Shown here: piece by piece, positions 62,090-64,000 of the stretch
How positions within the stretch are numbered: position 1 is the first letter of the stretch
How the letters are laid out: each line of letters opens with the position of its first letter
NCBI GenBank assembly: GCA_017397065.1
Contig: JAFQKE010000028.1
Coordinates: 62,001-126,000, forward strand
Origin: Clostridia bacterium
GTDB lineage: Bacteria > Bacillota_A > Clostridia > Oscillospirales > Acutalibacteraceae
Length of the DNA: 64,000 nucleotides
Direction: 5' to 3'
Notes under the pieces: model-generated
What the model saw: the letters and a program-made list of their open reading frames with translations, nothing else
Told to the model about the DNA's origin: nothing
Databases searched by the model: none
Translations under genes and position numbers: made by a program

Positions 62090-62697
62090 AGCCTTCCCCA
62101 TCAAGGGGAGGGCTTTATTTCGAGAAATTCAAGGATTTGTTTGTAGGGAACGACCTGTGTGTCGTTCCTAATAAACCACAACAAATTTGTATTTAGGAAC
62201 AACACATTGGTTGTTCCCTACGTTGTTGCCCCAAAATTTGTGCTAAATTGCGTTTTTTGCAAATTTTCGGTAATATCCGTAGGGCAGGGGCTTGCTCCTG
62301 CCACCAAAGTTTATACTAATTTTTTTCGGAACGAGCAAGCCCGTTCCCTACGACCAACCCATATTTTGTAAGATCTTTATAGATTGCAAAATCCGTTTAT
62401 TTATGCATTTTTTTACGGACAGTCCGGGAGGCCTGTCCCTACGGTATCACCCAAAAATCCCTGCGATAAACTACAATTTACCGATTATAATAATTTTGCA
62501 CTCTGCATTCTGAATTCTGCATTTTATAAATCGTGACAAAGTAGGGGATGGCGCCCACGACATCCCTAAAAATTAACGCAATCTTTGAATTTTAAACATT
62601 GATTTTTCGTATTGACACCATATTTTTTAATAAAAGTGAAATTCCTTTTTTACGAAAATCAACGGGTCGTCGAGGCGCCGACCCCTACGGTAAAATC
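62090..62697. repeat. repeat island, right copy of the long inverted repeat
   Basis: 62114-62351 (block B') and 62541-62696 (block A') are inverted near-copies of 364-606 and 178-332. The insert between them (62352-62540) holds another GGACAGTCCGGGAGGCCTGT member and a CTCTGCATTCTGAATTCTGC unit. A GCCTTCCCCATCAAGGGGAG hairpin opens the island. The 778-bp gap 61994-62771 has no gene. Confidence 0.85.
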
Positions 62698-62721
62698 CCC
62701 CGTCCACCGTCCTATTCGTAA

Positions 62722-62761
62722 AAAACCCTTGGTAACAGAAAAATCCGTTACCAAGGGTTTT
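62722..62761. terminator. bidirectional terminator after the 95-residue protein gene
   Basis: AAAACCCTTGGTAAC (62722-62736) pairs perfectly over 15 bp with 62747-62761; T/A tracts lie on both sides. Confidence 0.85.
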
Positions 62762-62771
62762 GTTTTATTAT

Positions 62772-63059
62772 TTATTTTTCTTCCTTTAAGGCACGCTCTA
62801 ACCAAATGGAGGCAATATCCATTGCGTTGTAAAGACCACGTCTTTCGCCGTTTTTAACAAAACGCTCCATAATGGGAATTTCGGGATCGGTTTTAAGCAG
62901 CTGAATCTGAACTTTATCAGGAAGCTCTTCACCGTTTTCCTCCTTGGTGCTTAAAATCTGTAATACGCAAACATACTCATCTGACATATTACCGTAATAT
63001 ATGGTGTTGCCGCCACGAACTAAAGGACGGCCCTTGTAGGTAAGAAACTTTTCAGCCAT
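62772..63059 (-). CDS. small conserved clostridial protein of unknown function
   Basis: A 95-residue soluble protein, MAEKFLTYKGRPLVRGGNTI at the N-terminus, followed by a YGNMSDEYVCVLQIL segment and an amphipathic C-terminal helix ending LERALKEEK. It has one cysteine and no signal or membrane region. GAAAGGAAGGCAAGAAT precedes the ATG. It is read 35 nt after ireB on the same strand and ends at a strong terminator, so both form one unit. The association with ireB suggests a housekeeping role. Confidence 0.8.
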   Translation of the reverse strand: MAEKFLTYKGRPLVRGGNTIYYGNMSDEYVCVLQILSTKEENGEELPDKVQIQLLKTDPEIPIMERFVKNGERRGLYNAMDIASIWLERALKEEK

Positions 63060-63094
63060 ATTCTTGCCTTCCTTTCCGGTAAACCAAGCTAAAA

Positions 63095-63346
63095 CTAGTT
63101 GGTCATATAATACTTTACAAGGGTTTGAAGCAGAGTATCACGATCAATTCTGCGAATAAGATTCCTTGCGTTATTATGGGTGGTGATATAGGTAGGATCC
63201 TCTGAAAGAATGTAGCCTACCATCTGATTTATGGGATTATAACCTTTTTCTTTAAGTGCATTGTAAACTGTAAGCAAAAGCTCACGAATTTCACGATCAC
63301 GATCATTTCCCAACGAAAAAGTCATTGTTCTATCCATCTTCTCCAC
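63095..63346 (-). CDS. ireB: IreB-family regulatory phosphoprotein (UPF0297)
   Basis: An 83-residue protein of the IreB/YrzL family, small substrates of PASTA-domain Ser/Thr kinases linked to cephalosporin tolerance in enterococci. The family block [20 protein letters not shown] and [21 protein letters not shown] are both intact; the TM residues of DRTMTF correspond to the phosphorylated Thr region. GTG 63346 is preferred over ATG 63337, because AAGGAG is 10 nt from the GTG while the ATG has its G-rich element only 3 nt away. It has its own promoter, and pheT is upstream. Confidence 0.92.
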   Translation of the reverse strand: MEKMDRTMTFSLGNDRDREIRELLLTVYNALKEKGYNPINQMVGYILSEDPTYITTHNNARNLIRRIDRDTLLQTLVKYYMTN

Positions 63347-63380
63347 TTATATCACTCTCCTTAAATTTATTAACACTATT

Positions 63381-63409
63381 ATTGTATACTAAAAAAGTAT
63401 ATTTTTCAA
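63381..63409 (-). promoter_or_regulatory. ireB promoter
   Basis: TTGAAA (63409-63404), 17-bp spacer, TACAAT (63386-63381) on the - strand. Confidence 0.65.
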
Positions 63410-63454
63410 GTGCTTTTGCGTTATTTAATAAAATATTAACCAATTTAACATTTA

Positions 63455-64000
63455 TTATCCACGAAGCTCGGCGCCTGCTTCTGCCAATTTTTTAATCACC
63501 TTGTTCATAACGGTTGCTATCTGCTCATCTGTAAGGGTTGCATCGGCAGAGCGAAGTGTTAAGCTGAATGCCACACTCTTTTTGCCCTCAGGAATCTGTG
63601 AACCCTCATAAATATCGAAAATAGATACAGACTCTAACAGTTTTCCGCCCGCTTTTTTGATTATATCAAGCAAATCGCCAACAGGAACTTCCGATGCACA
63701 AAGCAAGGCAAGGTCACGATTAACGGCCGGGAATTTTGGAAGTGGTGCGTAAATTACCAAAGGACTGCTAATATCCTGCAACATATCCAAATAAATTTCG
63801 GCTACATAAGCTCTTGCGGTTAAATCAAATTTATCGGCGGTATCGGGGTGAACCTCACCAAATACGGCAACGGTTTTATCACCCATAACAGCCTTGGCAG
63901 CTCTGCCGGGATGGAGGTACGGCTCATCGGCACGTTCAAAACGAACCTCAGCTCCGCAAAGCTCCATAACCTGCTCTACAACGCCCTTGAGTGTATAGAA
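63455..64000 (-). CDS. pheT: phenylalanyl-tRNA synthetase beta subunit, C-terminal part
   Basis: The open frame continues through the window edge (FYTLKGVVEQVMELC at 64000-63956), so the gene is partial only because of the window. Visible are the end of the catalytic-like B domain (LHPGRAAKAV, VAVFGEVHPDTADKF) and the ferredoxin-fold anticodon-binding domain (PKFPAVNRDLALL, ESVSIFDIYEGSQIPEGKKS, and SADATLTDEQI), all normal for PheT. The stop is at 63455. There is no clear terminator before the ireB promoter. Confidence 0.95.
   Translation of the reverse strand, partial: FYTLKGVVEQVMELCGAEVRFERADEPYLHPGRAAKAVMGDKTVAVFGEVHPDTADKFDLTARAYVAEIYLDMLQDISSPLVIYAPLPKFPAVNRDLALLCASEVPVGDLLDIIKKAGGKLLESVSIFDIYEGSQIPEGKKSVAFSLTLRSADATLTDEQIATVMNKVIKKLAEAGAELRG

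Noticed and set aside
62159..62513. Two small + strand open frames in the right repeat island
   Set aside because: They are built from repeat cassettes also found at other sites in different frames and have no ribosome binding sites.
178..62696. The two inverted islands as ends of a 62-kb composite transposon
   Set aside because: No transposase or integrase lies in or beside them, the enclosed genes are mostly housekeeping, and the same cassettes occur in other gaps.
655..64000. Long open frames antisense to or shifted within mfd, purL, fhs, nrdD, YfhO-like and hydE genes
   Set aside because: They lack ribosome sites, show no family motifs and mirror the codon structure of well-supported genes.

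Overview
The window looks like a chromosomal segment of a strictly anaerobic, Gram-positive gut-type Clostridium (Oscillospirales/Ruminococcaceae-like). Evidence: an oxygen-sensitive class III ribonucleotide reductase (nrdD/nrdG), [FeFe]-hydrogenase maturases HydE/HydG/HydF, a secreted protein ending in a type I dockerin, an IreB (UPF0297) regulator, a ZTP riboswitch in front of the purine genes, strong TTGACA-N17-TATAAT promoters and AGGAGG-type ribosome binding sites. No rRNA, tRNA, CRISPR or prophage block was found.

Layout. 0.6-5.9 kb (- strand): a sugar-phosphate kinase, thioredoxin reductase, an NrdD with a thioredoxin-like domain fused to its C-terminus, and its activase NrdG, with paired NrdR-like boxes. 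6.0-8.6 kb (+): a coiled-coil protein and a lipoprotein of unknown function. 8.7-22.2 kb (-): a long purine operon read purE-purF-purM-purN-purO-AICAR formyltransferase-purD-purL-fhs from one consensus promoter followed by a ZTP riboswitch/terminator. PurH is split into an archaeal-type PurO and a free-standing formyltransferase, and the PurF homologue lacks the catalytic N-terminal cysteine. A ~105-bp tandem repeat array lies inside the operon. 22.3-26.4 kb: an OPA/MFS-like transporter, an NhaC antiporter with a signal peptide, and a ZIP metal transporter. 26.4-27.8 kb: a complete ISL3-family element. 27.9-32.0 kb: a glycoside-hydrolase-like gene and a frameshifted bicupin gene, divergent from a PocR/AraC regulator.

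32.1-34.8 kb (+): a DRTGG / HATPase / H-cluster-like iron-sulfur protein triad, then a structured RNA with its own promoter and a tiny cysteine-rich protein. 35.3-44.5 kb (-): mfd, pth, rsmE, a YfhO-type membrane protein and a polyprenyl-sugar-type glycosyltransferase. 44.6-51.6 kb (+): a 2-hydroxyacid dehydrogenase, a YfbR-like nucleotidase, the YfmF/YfmH M16 pair, lgt, folD and a membrane-anchored protein. 51.6-57.1 kb (+): a TM1266-type regulator, hydE, hydG and hydF, preceded by a probable attenuator and interrupted by an antisense DnaD-like gene. 57.2-64 kb: serS (-), a four-module dockerin protein (+), a conserved small protein, ireB and the 3' part of pheT (-).

Intergenic spaces over 100 bp are often filled with short hairpin repeats of several recurring families. 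Two such islands, near the two ends of the window, are inverted copies of each other (178-606 and 62114-62696). The observations most worth following are the degenerate PurF glutaminase in the split-purH operon, the hydrogenase-linked sensor triad, the attenuator before the hyd maturation genes, and the promoter-driven structured RNA at 34.37-34.52 kb. All assignments come from reading the sequence and recalled family motifs; no database search was run.
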